Below, piece after piece: positions 7,910 through 15,802 of a stretch of DNA of 64,000 nt. Within the stretch, counting starts at the first letter, position 1; each line of letters opens with the position of its first letter. The notes beneath the pieces were generated by a model. The model saw only the letters and a list, made by a program, of their open reading frames with translations. It had not been told where the DNA came from and did no database searches. This DNA is from Rhodovulum bhavnagarense. GTDB taxonomy: Bacteria; Pseudomonadota; Alphaproteobacteria; Rhodobacterales; Rhodobacteraceae. Made by a program: the position numbers and the translations under genes. Location of the stretch: positions 142,586 through 206,585 of the forward strand of contig NZ_SLXU01000003.1 of assembly GCF_004343505.1 (NCBI RefSeq). Reading direction: 5' to 3'.

Positions 7910-9103
7910 ATGGCCTTGCAAGGACGAAAAATCACTGTTCTGGGTGCCGGTATCGCCGGTCTCGCTGTTGCCACAGTGCTCGCCCGTCATGGTGCAGAGG
8001 TCGTCGTACTCGAGCGCGCAGATGCCATTCGCGAGGTAGGGGCGGGGCTACAGATCAGTCCCAACGGTGTCAGCGTGCTTGATGCGCTTGGGCTCGGCGA
8101 GACGCTGGCCCGGATCGGCATGCGCGGGCGCGAGGTGGTGCTGCGCGACTTTCGCCAAGGGCGCGAGGTGCTGCGTCTTGACCTGTCGCGTTCGGAGGGC
8201 GGGTATTATTTCATTCACCGGGCCGACCTGATCGACATGTTGGCGGATGCCGCGCGGGCCGCGGGCGTCCATATCAGGCTTTTGCACGAGATAACCGGCC
8301 TTGCGCTGGATGACGACCGCGTGCACCTGAGTACGGCGCAGGGCGCGCATCTGGGGGCCGATTTGGTGATCGGGGCGGATGGGCTGCACTCGGTGGTGCG
8401 CGGGCTTTTGAATGGGCAGGCCTCGCCCGACTTTACCGGCCAGGTTGCCTGGCGGGCCACCGTGCCCGCCGATGGACGGGTGGCACCGATCGCCACCGTC
8501 CACATGGGGCCGGGGCGGCACCTTGTGCATTATCCGCTGAGGGGCGGCAAGCTGGTCAATATCGTCGCTGTCGAAGAACGTCGCGACTGGGTCGCCGAGG
8601 GCTGGAACCACGATGATCAGCCCAACAACCTGCGCAGCGCCTTTGCAGGGTTCGGCGGCGCGGTGCCCGCGTTGCTGGAGCGGGTCGAAAAGGTCAATCT
8701 ATGGGGCCTTTTCCGTCACCCGGTCGCAACCAACTGGCACAAGGGCCGTGCCGCGATCCTGGGCGATGCGGCACATCCCACTCTTCCCTTCCTCGCGCAG
8801 GGTGCCAACATGGCGCTGGAAGATGCCTGGGTGCTGGCTGCGGCTCTTGCCGCCCATGACGATCACGAAGCCGCCTTTGCCGCGTACCAGGCAGAGCGCC
8901 GTCCGCGCACGATGCGCATCGTCGATGCGGCAAGCCGCAATGCCCGCAATTACCACCTTTCCGGCCCGTTACGCATGGCCGCCCATGCCGCCTTGCGTGT
9001 TGGTGGCGCATTGGTGCCGGGCGCGCCGCTCAGGCGGTTCGACTGGCTTTACGCCTACGACGCCGCTGCGCGCCACCCGCTGGTGGCCGCACCGATGGGC
9101 TGA
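7910..9103 (+). CDS. FAD-dependent aromatic hydroxylase (salicylate/3-hydroxybenzoate hydroxylase-like)
   Basis: 397 residues, starting at the ATG at 7910 after an AGAGAGG site. The N-terminal Rossmann motif GAGIAG (12-17) with an acidic strand end (E35) binds FAD. VIGADGLHSVVR is the DG motif that contacts FAD and NAD(P)H, and GDAAHPTLPF is the GD motif. Together they define group A flavin monooxygenases. The closest recognisable relatives are salicylate 1-monooxygenase and 3-hydroxybenzoate 6-hydroxylase, so a ring-hydroxylation reaction using NAD(P)H and O2 is likely. No ring-cleavage genes are adjacent, so the substrate and pathway are open. It lies 34 bp downstream of dksA in the same direction. 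Confidence 0.8.
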   Translation: MALQGRKITVLGAGIAGLAVATVLARHGAEVVVLERADAIREVGAGLQISPNGVSVLDALGLGETLARIGMRGREVVLRDFRQGREVLRLDLSRSEGGYYFIHRADLIDMLADAARAAGVHIRLLHEITGLALDDDRVHLSTAQGAHLGADLVIGADGLHSVVRGLLNGQASPDFTGQVAWRATVPADGRVAPIATVHMGPGRHLVHYPLRGGKLVNIVAVEERRDWVAEGWNHDDQPNNLRSAFAGFGGAVPALLERVEKVNLWGLFRHPVATNWHKGRAAILGDAAHPTLPFLAQGANMALEDAWVLAAALAAHDDHEAAFAAYQAERRPRTMRIVDAASRNARNYHLSGPLRMAAHAALRVGGALVPGAPLRRFDWLYAYDAAARHPLVAAPMG

Positions 9104-9106
9104 GGC

Positions 9107-9886
9107 TCAGGCGTCCAGCGTCAGCCAGACCGGAACGTGGTCAGAGGGTTTGTTGCCGCCGCGCAGCGCTGCCTCTATCCGGCAGTCGGTCATCAGGTCG
9201 GCGGCCTGCGGCGTCAGCAGCATGTGGTCGATGCGGATTCCGTCATTTCGGTCCCAGGCGCCGCGCTGGTAATCCCAGAAACTGTAATGGCCGGGCCCTT
9301 GGATGCGGGCCCGGAAAGCCTCGGTAAAGCCAAGGTTGACGATCCGTCGGAATGCCGCGCGGGTCCGGGGCAGGGCCAACGCATCCTCTGCCCAGGCCGC
9401 GGGGCGGGCGGCATCTTCGTCCTGGGGAATGACGTTGTAATCGCCAGCCATGATGGCGGGTTCCTCGGCTTCCAGCAGGTCACGGGCACGTTGCTCCAGC
9501 CGTTGCATCCAGGCCAGTTTGTAGTCGTATTTCGGCCCCGGCGCGGGATTGCCATTGGGCAGGTACAGACAACACAGGCGCACCGCGCGCGCGCCCATGA
9601 CCGTGGCCTCGATCCAGCGCGCCTGGTCGTCGTCGTCATCGCCCGGCAGCCCACGGGTGACATCCTCCAGCGGTAGTTTCGAAAGGATTGCGACCCCGTT
9701 GAATCCCTTTTGCCCGTGGGTTTCCAGGTTATAGCCGCGCTCCTCGAACGGTTCTCGTGGAAACGCGGCGTCCTCGGACTTGATCTCCTGCAACAGCGCG
9801 ACATCGGGGCCGGCCTCATCCAGCCATTTCAACACGGTCTCGATCCGCGCCTTCACGCCGTTTATGTTGAACGTGGCGATCTGCAT
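9107..9886 (-). CDS. xth: Exodeoxyribonuclease III
   Basis: 259 residues, the usual length. Family motifs are complete: IATFNINGVKAR at the N-terminus, LLQEIKSED with the metal-binding E34, AGDYNVIP with the catalytic Asp-Asn pair, and a C-terminal SDHVPVWLTL with the catalytic Asp-His. The enzyme is a 3'-5' exonuclease and AP endonuclease of base excision repair. It converges on the flavin hydroxylase with only 3 bp between stops. A long inverted repeat lies just upstream of its start. Confidence 0.93.
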   Translation of the reverse strand: MQIATFNINGVKARIETVLKWLDEAGPDVALLQEIKSEDAAFPREPFEERGYNLETHGQKGFNGVAILSKLPLEDVTRGLPGDDDDDQARWIEATVMGARAVRLCCLYLPNGNPAPGPKYDYKLAWMQRLEQRARDLLEAEEPAIMAGDYNVIPQDEDAARPAAWAEDALALPRTRAAFRRIVNLGFTEAFRARIQGPGHYSFWDYQRGAWDRNDGIRIDHMLLTPQAADLMTDCRIEAALRGGNKPSDHVPVWLTLDA

Positions 9887-9905
9887 CCGTGCACCCCCGA
9901 GGTTC

Positions 9906-9988
9906 CTGCTTTGGGCGAAATATCCCCGCCGGAGGCGAGGAAGTCCATGGCAGGACCGCCTTCGGCGAGGATATTTTCACCAAAGCAG
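9906..9988. repeat. Imperfect inverted repeat (REP-like element)
   Basis: Arms 9906-9937 and 9957-9988 are 32 bp each and match at 27 of 32 positions when one is reverse-complemented, separated by a 19-bp loop. Each arm ends in a CGCC-(G/T)(G/T)(A/C)GGCG-like block and contains a GGATATTT-type core that resembles the repeat at 28834-28885. It sits between two tandem minus-strand genes, downstream of the flavoprotein gene and upstream of xth, and as RNA would form a long hairpin that could stop transcription or protect a 3' end. Confidence 0.75.
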
Positions 9989-9989
9989 T

Positions 9990-11189
9990 TCAGAGCCTGG
10001 CGCGCTCGGCGATCGCCGTCCCCGCGGCCCAGCCCGAGGACCAGGCCCACTGGAAATTGTAACCGCCCAGCCAGCCGGTCACGTCCACCGCCTCGCCGAT
10101 GGCGTAAAGGCCGGGGACGAGGCGGCTTTCCATGGTTCGGGCGTCCAGCCCTTCGGTCGCGATACCGCCCAGCATCACCTCGGCGGTGCGATAGCCCTCT
10201 GTGCCCGTCGGGGTCAACCGCCAGTCGGACAGTGCCGCGGCCAGCAGCGCAAGATCGCAGGCGTCGAGCGCGGCCAACTGCCCGGTCAGCCCGGCGCGCG
10301 CGGCCACATGCGCGGCCAGGCGCGCGGGCAGGCGCGTGGCCAGCGCGTTGGCCACGTTCTTGCGGCCCGCGCTGGCCCTGATCTCTTCCAGTGCCTGCCC
10401 GGCGTTCTGTCCGGGCAAGAGGTCGATCACGATTTCCTCGCCTTCGCGCCAGTAGGACGAGATTTGCAGCATGGCGGGCCCCGAGAGCCCCCGGTGAGTG
10501 ATCAGCATCGCCTCTGAGAAGCTGATTTTGCCCAGGCTTGTACGGACCGGCGCGGCGAGGCCTGCAAGCGGTTTGAGCGAGTCCAGCGCAGGGCCTGAGA
10601 GGGTGAAGGGGACCAGCGCGGGACGGGTATCGGCGATCCGGTGGCCGAACTGGCGAGCGATACGAAGGGAAAAATCGGTTGCACCCATTCCCGGGATCGA
10701 CTTGCCGCCGGTGGCCAGCACCAGCGTGGCGGCGCGCAGGCGTTTTCCGTTATCGAGTTGGACGTGAAAGCCCGCGTCGTCATGGGCGATCCCGGCCGCG
10801 CCGACACCCAACTGAAGTCGCGCGCCGGACCGGTTCATCTCCGCCAGCAGCATGTCGACGATCTGAGTGGCTTTCCCGTCGCAAAAGAGCTGGCCCCGGG
10901 ACTTTTCATGCCAGGCGATGCGGTGCCGCCCGACCATGTCGAGGAAATCCCACTGGGTATAGCGGGCCAGGGCGGATTTGACGAAATGCGGGTTTTCGGA
11001 CAGGTAGTTGGCCGCTCCCGCATGCAGGTTCGTGAAATTGCATCGCCCGCCGCCCGAAATACGGATCTTTTCCCCCGGTGCGCGCGCGTGGTCGATCACC
11101 ATGACCCGTGCACCGCGCCCGGCGGCATGGGTCGCGCACATCATTCCCGCGGCGCCCGCGCCGATGATCAGGCAATCGAGATCTGTCAT
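9990..11189 (-). CDS. HI0933/BaiN-family FAD-dependent oxidoreductase (TIGR03862-like)
   Basis: 399 residues. Residues 6-17 hold the dinucleotide-binding motif IIGAGAAGMMCA, and ISGGGRCNFTN (about 44-54) is the hallmark of the HI0933 family of flavoproteins. The C-terminal LYAIGEAVDVTGWLGGYNFQ motif closes the FAD domain. The length and motif variants suit the TIGR03862 subgroup. Family members include bile-acid reductase BaiN, but the physiological role here is unknown. Single gene on the minus strand, 41 bp downstream of the cytochrome b561 gene stop. Confidence 0.8.
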   Translation of the reverse strand: MTDLDCLIIGAGAAGMMCATHAAGRGARVMVIDHARAPGEKIRISGGGRCNFTNLHAGAANYLSENPHFVKSALARYTQWDFLDMVGRHRIAWHEKSRGQLFCDGKATQIVDMLLAEMNRSGARLQLGVGAAGIAHDDAGFHVQLDNGKRLRAATLVLATGGKSIPGMGATDFSLRIARQFGHRIADTRPALVPFTLSGPALDSLKPLAGLAAPVRTSLGKISFSEAMLITHRGLSGPAMLQISSYWREGEEIVIDLLPGQNAGQALEEIRASAGRKNVANALATRLPARLAAHVAARAGLTGQLAALDACDLALLAAALSDWRLTPTGTEGYRTAEVMLGGIATEGLDARTMESRLVPGLYAIGEAVDVTGWLGGYNFQWAWSSGWAAGTAIAERARL

Positions 11190-11230
11190 GGAGGGGTATT
11201 GCGCGTGGGCTGCGCCTGCCGCCTGTGCGC

Positions 11231-11836
11231 TCAGCCGTCCTTGCGGACGGTCTTGCGCCCGGTGACCATCGGGGTCACGAGGTTTTCACCCTTCCACTTG
11301 TTGTAGAAACCGATGGCGGCGACGTGCAGCGCGACAAGGCCGAGGACAACCCAGCCCATCACGTCATGCAGCGACAGCGCCGCCAGCCGGCTGTCGGAGC
11401 CCACGTATTTGGCAAGCGGGCCGACATTGATGTAATCCTCGGGGTCGACGAACAGGCCCGACCCAGCCTGCACGGCCAGCACCGCCAGCAGAACGAAGAC
11501 GAAAAACCCGCCCAGCGGGTTGTGCCCGCGCCAGTAAGACGGCTTGCGGCGAAACATGCCGAAAACATATTTCAGGATCGAGAACGGCCCGTAGGCAAAA
11601 TTCGCGAACCGGGCGTGTTCGGGGCCGACAAAGCCCCAGATCACGCGAAAGGCAAGCAGCCCGAGCACCGCGTAGCCGAAATAGAAATGCAGCGTCATGA
11701 CGTCCGGGCCGAACTGGCCCAGACCCCAGGCCGCGACCACGCAGAGCGTGAGCGACCAGTGAAAGATCCGCAACAGCGGATCCCAGACGCGGACGGTTTC
11801 CAGATCGGATCTATCGGTGCTCGGGCTCTTGGTCAT
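11231..11836 (-). CDS. Cytochrome b561-type membrane protein
   Basis: 201 residues with four predicted transmembrane helices (about 24-42, 50-68, 104-123 and 150-175). Histidines suitable for binding two b hemes are in place: H26 (RIFHWSL), H50 (TLHFYFGY) and a C-terminal pair in SLHDVMGWVVLGLVALHVA. It is a bacterial cytochrome b561 that moves electrons between the quinone pool or an external donor and a periplasmic partner. The neighbouring cytochrome c gene starts upstream and ends 3 bp before this ATG, so the two form an operon and probably one redox chain. Confidence 0.88.
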   Translation of the reverse strand: MTKSPSTDRSDLETVRVWDPLLRIFHWSLTLCVVAAWGLGQFGPDVMTLHFYFGYAVLGLLAFRVIWGFVGPEHARFANFAYGPFSILKYVFGMFRRKPSYWRGHNPLGGFFVFVLLAVLAVQAGSGLFVDPEDYINVGPLAKYVGSDSRLAALSLHDVMGWVVLGLVALHVAAIGFYNKWKGENLVTPMVTGRKTVRKDG

Positions 11837-11839
11837 GGA

Positions 11840-12295
11840 TCAGAAATCCTTGGCGCGGTAGTCGTCATGGCAACCCTTGCAGGTGCCGCCGACCTTTTGC
11901 AGGGCCTTGCCCATCTCTGCCTTGTCGAGACCGGCCACCTCGTTCAGTTCGTTGACCGCCTGGACATAGGCCATGCCCTTTTCACCGACACCGGCCTGGT
12001 CTTCCCAGATGGCGGGCAGGGCGCGGGTCTTGCCGGGCATGTCGGCATTCGAGGTGCCGGGCGCATAAAGGTGGCCGATGTTGTACTGGGTCATGATCTT
12101 GAGGTTGCCGGCCAGGGTCTCTGCGCGGGCACCGTCATACTCGACGTCGCCCTTGGCCATTGCGCTCAGGCCGGCCATGTTGGCGCCCAGCATCTTGTAG
12201 TAGCCGCGGCGGGCCTCGACGAGATCTTCAAGGCCGGCGGCAAAGGCACCGGCCGGGGCGGCGGCGATGAGGGCAGTCAGAAGAACCTTGCGCAT
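11840..12295 (-). CDS. Periplasmic cytochrome c' / c556-type protein
   Basis: 151 residues from the ATG at 12295, which has AAGGAG ahead; the open frame extends 15 codons further, but that start has no such site. Residues 1-19 are a signal peptide (cleavage near GAFA-A). The single heme motif is CKGCH (139-143) near the C-terminus, as in the four-helix-bundle class II cytochromes c (c', c556). It is expected in the periplasm, exchanging electrons with the co-transcribed cytochrome b561. Maturation would use the CcmI-containing system encoded at 29586-30827. Confidence 0.88.
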   Translation of the reverse strand: MRKVLLTALIAAAPAGAFAAGLEDLVEARRGYYKMLGANMAGLSAMAKGDVEYDGARAETLAGNLKIMTQYNIGHLYAPGTSNADMPGKTRALPAIWEDQAGVGEKGMAYVQAVNELNEVAGLDKAEMGKALQKVGGTCKGCHDDYRAKDF

Positions 12296-12463
12296 GAAAT
12301 GCTCCTTCAGTGCGGTGTCAATTCGAGGTTGCGATAGCACGCGACAGTTACACGGTCACGTTACGGATTTCCGTCGCCCATATCACGATTTCGTGCCATG
12401 GGGTCCAGCGACGCACCGGCGGCATCTTGCCGATTTTCGGCGGTTTTCGCTGGCGTGGGTCTC

Positions 12464-13195
12464 TCATGATGTGGGGTCCTGCGCAAGCGCATCTACCGCG
12501 CGCAGTTGCACAGACTGGGTGCGTCCGGCGCGGGCCGCAGCGACCAGTGCAGCAAAGATCGCGCGCTGTCGGCGCGCATAGACGAGATGCTCGGGGTGCC
12601 ACTGGACACCCAGGGCAAAGGGGTCGCGGGTTCGTTCCACCGCCTGGATCATGCCGCCACGGTCATGGGCGGCAATGCACAGGTCGCGGCCCAGCCGGTC
12701 GATTGCCTGGGAGTGCAGGGCATTGACCCTCATCTTGTCGGTCCCCGCGATCGCCGCCAGTCGGGTCCGCGGGCAGACATTCACCTGTTTGCGCGGCAGG
12801 ATCGTCCAGTGCCGGTCAGAGCCTGCGTGAACCTCGTAAGCGTTCTGGTGGAGCGTGCCGCCCAGCGCAACGTTGATCATCTGGGCGCCGCGACAGATGC
12901 CCAGCACGGGCATGTCGCGGGCGATTGCGGCCTTTATCAGATCACGTTCCAGCGCGTCGCGGGCCGGGTCCAGGCGGGCGGCGGCGACCATCTGCATCAT
13001 CCCGTAGAGATGGGGCGAGATATCGTCGCCGCCGCCGATTACAAGGCCGTCCACGCAGTCAAGATCCGCGTTGCGCCCCGTTCCCCAGCGCACCGCCCGC
13101 CCGCCAGCCAGCCACAGGTTGAGTGCGACCAAGGGAAAAATGCGCCAGCCCGACCGTTTCGAGGTGGTCACGGCGATCCGGGGTCTGGGGGTCAT
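12464..13195 (-). CDS. Class I glutamine amidotransferase-like hydrolase (peptidase C26) paired with an amidoligase
   Basis: 243 residues from the ATG at 13195, which overlaps the amidoligase stop in an ATGA. The catalytic triad is present: nucleophile C101 in GICRGAQ, H200 and E202 in QWHPE. The GGGDDISPHLYG loop is typical of gamma-glutamyl-GABA hydrolase (PuuD-like) members. The overlap with an amidoligase gene suggests either removal of gamma-glutamyl groups made by the ligase or supply of ammonia to it. PuuD itself is the main alternative, but no putrescine genes are near. About 168 bp of gene-free sequence separates it from the cytochrome c start. Confidence 0.85.
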   Translation of the reverse strand: MTPRPRIAVTTSKRSGWRIFPLVALNLWLAGGRAVRWGTGRNADLDCVDGLVIGGGDDISPHLYGMMQMVAAARLDPARDALERDLIKAAIARDMPVLGICRGAQMINVALGGTLHQNAYEVHAGSDRHWTILPRKQVNVCPRTRLAAIAGTDKMRVNALHSQAIDRLGRDLCIAAHDRGGMIQAVERTRDPFALGVQWHPEHLVYARRQRAIFAALVAAARAGRTQSVQLRAVDALAQDPTS

Positions 13196-14196
13196 GGGCC
13201 GGCCCATAGCGCCAGTTCGTCAAGCCGTGTCTCGACATGGGCCAGCCAGTCGGGACGGGTGCTGATGAATTGGCCGCGATAGTCCAGCCAATCATCGGCC
13301 AGCCGGTCCAGATCCATGGGTCTGGCTGCCAGCGCCTCGACCATCGCCCAGCGATTCCACTCATACGCGATGCGCCAGCCGATCTCGTCGATGCGGCAAT
13401 CGGGCAGGCGATAGTGAAAGGCAGGGCGGGCCGATACCGATCGCGCCTCGTCGCCCAGCGCGGCGCACAGGCGATCCTCGTCGAGGTGGCGCAGGCAGGG
13501 CAAAAGGTCCAGCCCCCTGTTTCGGGTAGGCGTATCGGCCAGGTAGGCCTCTACGAGCGCGTCCAGCGACCAGGTCCGCGCCTCACCCGCCAGCCGGTCG
13601 ACAAAGCGGCGGGGATAGGGCTCGATGAAAGGCATGACGCGGCGCGACGGGTCGATCGGATCGGCATTTCGCAACCAGTCTTCAAGAAGGGCAAAGGCGC
13701 GCAATACCGGCAGGATCGCCCCTGCCGTTTCATCCGCGATCTCGGGATTGAGGTGCAGCCCGTAGCCAAGAAACATCCCTTTACGGCTGCCTGTGGCGCC
13801 GGCTTTGCACAGATGGCCGCGCAGGTTTTCCAGCTCGGGCATGTCGTCGGGTGCAAGAGGGGGCGTGACGATTTCCACGGGCACCACGGCCCGTGACAGG
13901 TCAAGCCCCAGATCGGCAAGCGCGTTGCCCGCCTTGTCGCGCCAGGCGGTGTCCAGGCATATCCCGATATCGCCCAGCGTCGTGTCCTGCACGCTCAGTT
14001 CATGGGCATCTATCTGGCCGATCCGCCCGCCCAGTGCCGCGACGACCTGTTGGGCTGCCTCTGTCTCGGTCAGCCCTCCGAACTCGATCTCGACGCCGAC
14101 GCGGCGTGGAAAGCCTTTTGCGGTCATACGCGGTGACAGGGGCAGGAACCGGTCGCGCGGGACAAGGGCGGTTATGCCATCCATGGGCGGATTCAC
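13192..14196 (-). CDS. Amidoligase family protein (COOH-NH2 ligase, glutamine-synthetase-like fold)
   Basis: 334 residues. The start is a GTG at 14196 overlapping the erpA stop (GTGA); in-frame ATGs at codons 5 and 24 are alternatives. Hallmarks of the Amidoligase_2 family are RRVGVEIEFGG with E36 and E38, PVEIVTPPL with E108, and YGLHLNPEI with H148. These match the metal and ATP sites of the glutamine synthetase fold. Family members are predicted to join an amine to a carboxylate using ATP, possibly modifying peptides or cell-surface components. The downstream amidotransferase overlaps by 4 bp, so the two act in one pathway. Substrates are unknown. Confidence 0.82.
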   Translation of the reverse strand: MNPPMDGITALVPRDRFLPLSPRMTAKGFPRRVGVEIEFGGLTETEAAQQVVAALGGRIGQIDAHELSVQDTTLGDIGICLDTAWRDKAGNALADLGLDLSRAVVPVEIVTPPLAPDDMPELENLRGHLCKAGATGSRKGMFLGYGLHLNPEIADETAGAILPVLRAFALLEDWLRNADPIDPSRRVMPFIEPYPRRFVDRLAGEARTWSLDALVEAYLADTPTRNRGLDLLPCLRHLDEDRLCAALGDEARSVSARPAFHYRLPDCRIDEIGWRIAYEWNRWAMVEALAARPMDLDRLADDWLDYRGQFISTRPDWLAHVETRLDELALWAGP

Positions 14197-14522
14197 ATTG
14201 CGAACGAGGTTCCGCAGCCGCAGGAACTTGACGCGTTGGGGTTGTCGATGGTGAATCGCGCGCCGATCAGCTCCTCGGAAAAGTCGATCACCGCCGATTG
14301 CAGGAAGGGCAGGGAAACGGGGTCGACCACCACGGTTTCGCCCGCGCCTTGCAGTACCAGGTCGTCCTCGGCCACCTCATCGAGCCGGATATCGTATTGA
14401 AACCCCGAGCATCCACCGCCCTCGACGGCGATACGAAGCGCCTTGCCCTGGCTGGCGGCCCCGATTTCCTTGAGCCGTTCAAAGGCGCGGTCGGTCACTT
14501 TGGGGGGAAGGTTCAGGTGCAT
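14193..14522 (-). CDS. erpA: Iron-sulfur cluster insertion protein ErpA / A-type carrier
   Basis: 109 residues from the ATG at 14522. The three cluster-binding cysteines of A-type carriers are present: C38 in GGGCSGFQY, and C101 and C103 in the SCGCGTSF tail. It takes Fe-S clusters from the assembly scaffold to apo-proteins. An upstream in-frame start at 14594 adds 24 unlike residues and is rejected. The stop overlaps the amidoligase GTG, so this housekeeping gene heads a three-gene operon with the amidoligase and the amidotransferase. It diverges from dgt. ErpA versus IscA cannot be fully settled by eye, but ErpA-like length and tail fit. Confidence 0.88.
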   Translation of the reverse strand: MHLNLPPKVTDRAFERLKEIGAASQGKALRIAVEGGGCSGFQYDIRLDEVAEDDLVLQGAGETVVVDPVSLPFLQSAVIDFSEELIGARFTIDNPNASSSCGCGTSFAM

Positions 14523-14605
14523 CGCGTGGCGTTTCCCTGTGTCAAAACGTTCATTTCCTGAATATATGGGCCGAAATAACGTCGGAACAAGCAACGAGAC
14601 GGCCC

Positions 14606-15742
14606 ATGCTTGCCCCCTATGCCTGTAAACCCGATCAAAGCCGCGGGCGGCTTTTCCTCGAAGAGGAAAGCGCCTTTCGCTCGTGCTTCCAGCGCGATCG
14701 GGATCGGATCATCCATTCCTCGGCCTTTCGCCGCTTGATGCACAAGACGCAGGTTTTCGTCGTCCACGAGGGCGACAGCTTCCGCACGCGGCTGACCCAT
14801 TCGATCGAGGTGGCGCAAGTGGCGCGCACCATTGCCGGGGCGCTTGGGCTGAACCCCGAACTGACAGAGGCGGTCGCGCTGGCCCATGACCTGGGCCACA
14901 CGCCCTTTGGGCATACTGGCGAGGATGCGCTGGCCGCGCTGATGGCGCCCTTTGGCGGATTCGATCACAACGCACAGGCCATCCGCATCGTCACCCGGCT
15001 GGAGCGGCACTACGCTGAATTCGACGGGCTGAACCTGACCTGGGAGGCGCTGGAAGGCATCGCCAAGCATAACGGTCCCGTGTCCGGCCCGTTGCCCCAT
15101 GCGCTGGCCGAATATGACGATCGTCACAATCTTGAACTCTCCACCCATGCCAGCGCCGAGGCGCAGGTGGCGGCATTGGCCGACGACATCGCCTATAACA
15201 ATCACGACTTGCATGACGGGTTGCGGGCGGGGTTGTTCACCGAAGACGAGATCGCGATCTTGCCAATCATCGGCGACTGCTTTGCCGAGGTCGATCGCGC
15301 CTGGCCGGGGCTCGATCCCAAGCGGCGTCGTCACGAGGCGCTGCGGCGGGTCTTCGGGGTGATGGTGTCGGACGTGATCGACCAATCCCGCACCACGCTT
15401 GACGAGACTGCCCCGGACAGCGCGGCCGCGGTGCGCGCGCTGGGCCGCCCGGTCATCCGGTTTTCAGATGCGCTCTGGTCCGATCTGAAAGAAATTCGCG
15501 CCTTCTTGTTTGCCCGAATGTACCGTGCGCCCTCGGTCATGTCGGTGCGGGCCGAGGTGACCAAGGTTGTTGAGGCGCTGTTCCCGCTCTACCTGGGCAT
15601 GCCTGCGCTGTTGCCCGAGAAATGGCGCGCGGACGTGGCCGCCGCACCCGATAAAGCCGCGTTGGCGCGTATTGTCGCCGACTACATCGCAGGCATGACC
15701 GACCGCTTTGCGATGCAGGAACATGCCCGGCTGGTGAGCTAG
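14606..15742 (+). CDS. dgt: Deoxyguanosinetriphosphate triphosphohydrolase-like protein
   Basis: 378 residues. An HD-domain metal site is clear: H65 in TRLTHSIEVAQVART, H94-D95 in LAHDLGHTPFGH, and a later Asp in ALADDIAYNNHD. The enzyme hydrolyses dNTPs to deoxynucleosides and triphosphate, keeping deoxynucleotide pools in balance. The N-terminal CFQRDRDRIIHSSAFRRL motif is typical of the short alphaproteobacterial form. It diverges from erpA (83 bp between starts) and precedes argS by 60 bp. Confidence 0.9.
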   Translation: MLAPYACKPDQSRGRLFLEEESAFRSCFQRDRDRIIHSSAFRRLMHKTQVFVVHEGDSFRTRLTHSIEVAQVARTIAGALGLNPELTEAVALAHDLGHTPFGHTGEDALAALMAPFGGFDHNAQAIRIVTRLERHYAEFDGLNLTWEALEGIAKHNGPVSGPLPHALAEYDDRHNLELSTHASAEAQVAALADDIAYNNHDLHDGLRAGLFTEDEIAILPIIGDCFAEVDRAWPGLDPKRRRHEALRRVFGVMVSDVIDQSRTTLDETAPDSAAAVRALGRPVIRFSDALWSDLKEIRAFLFARMYRAPSVMSVRAEVTKVVEALFPLYLGMPALLPEKWRADVAAAPDKAALARIVADYIAGMTDRFAMQEHARLVS

Positions 15743-15802
15743 GCTCCCGTTGACCTCGCCCGCCCCCGTGATAAACCCCGCCGCAAGCCGAAAGGGACGC
15801 TG

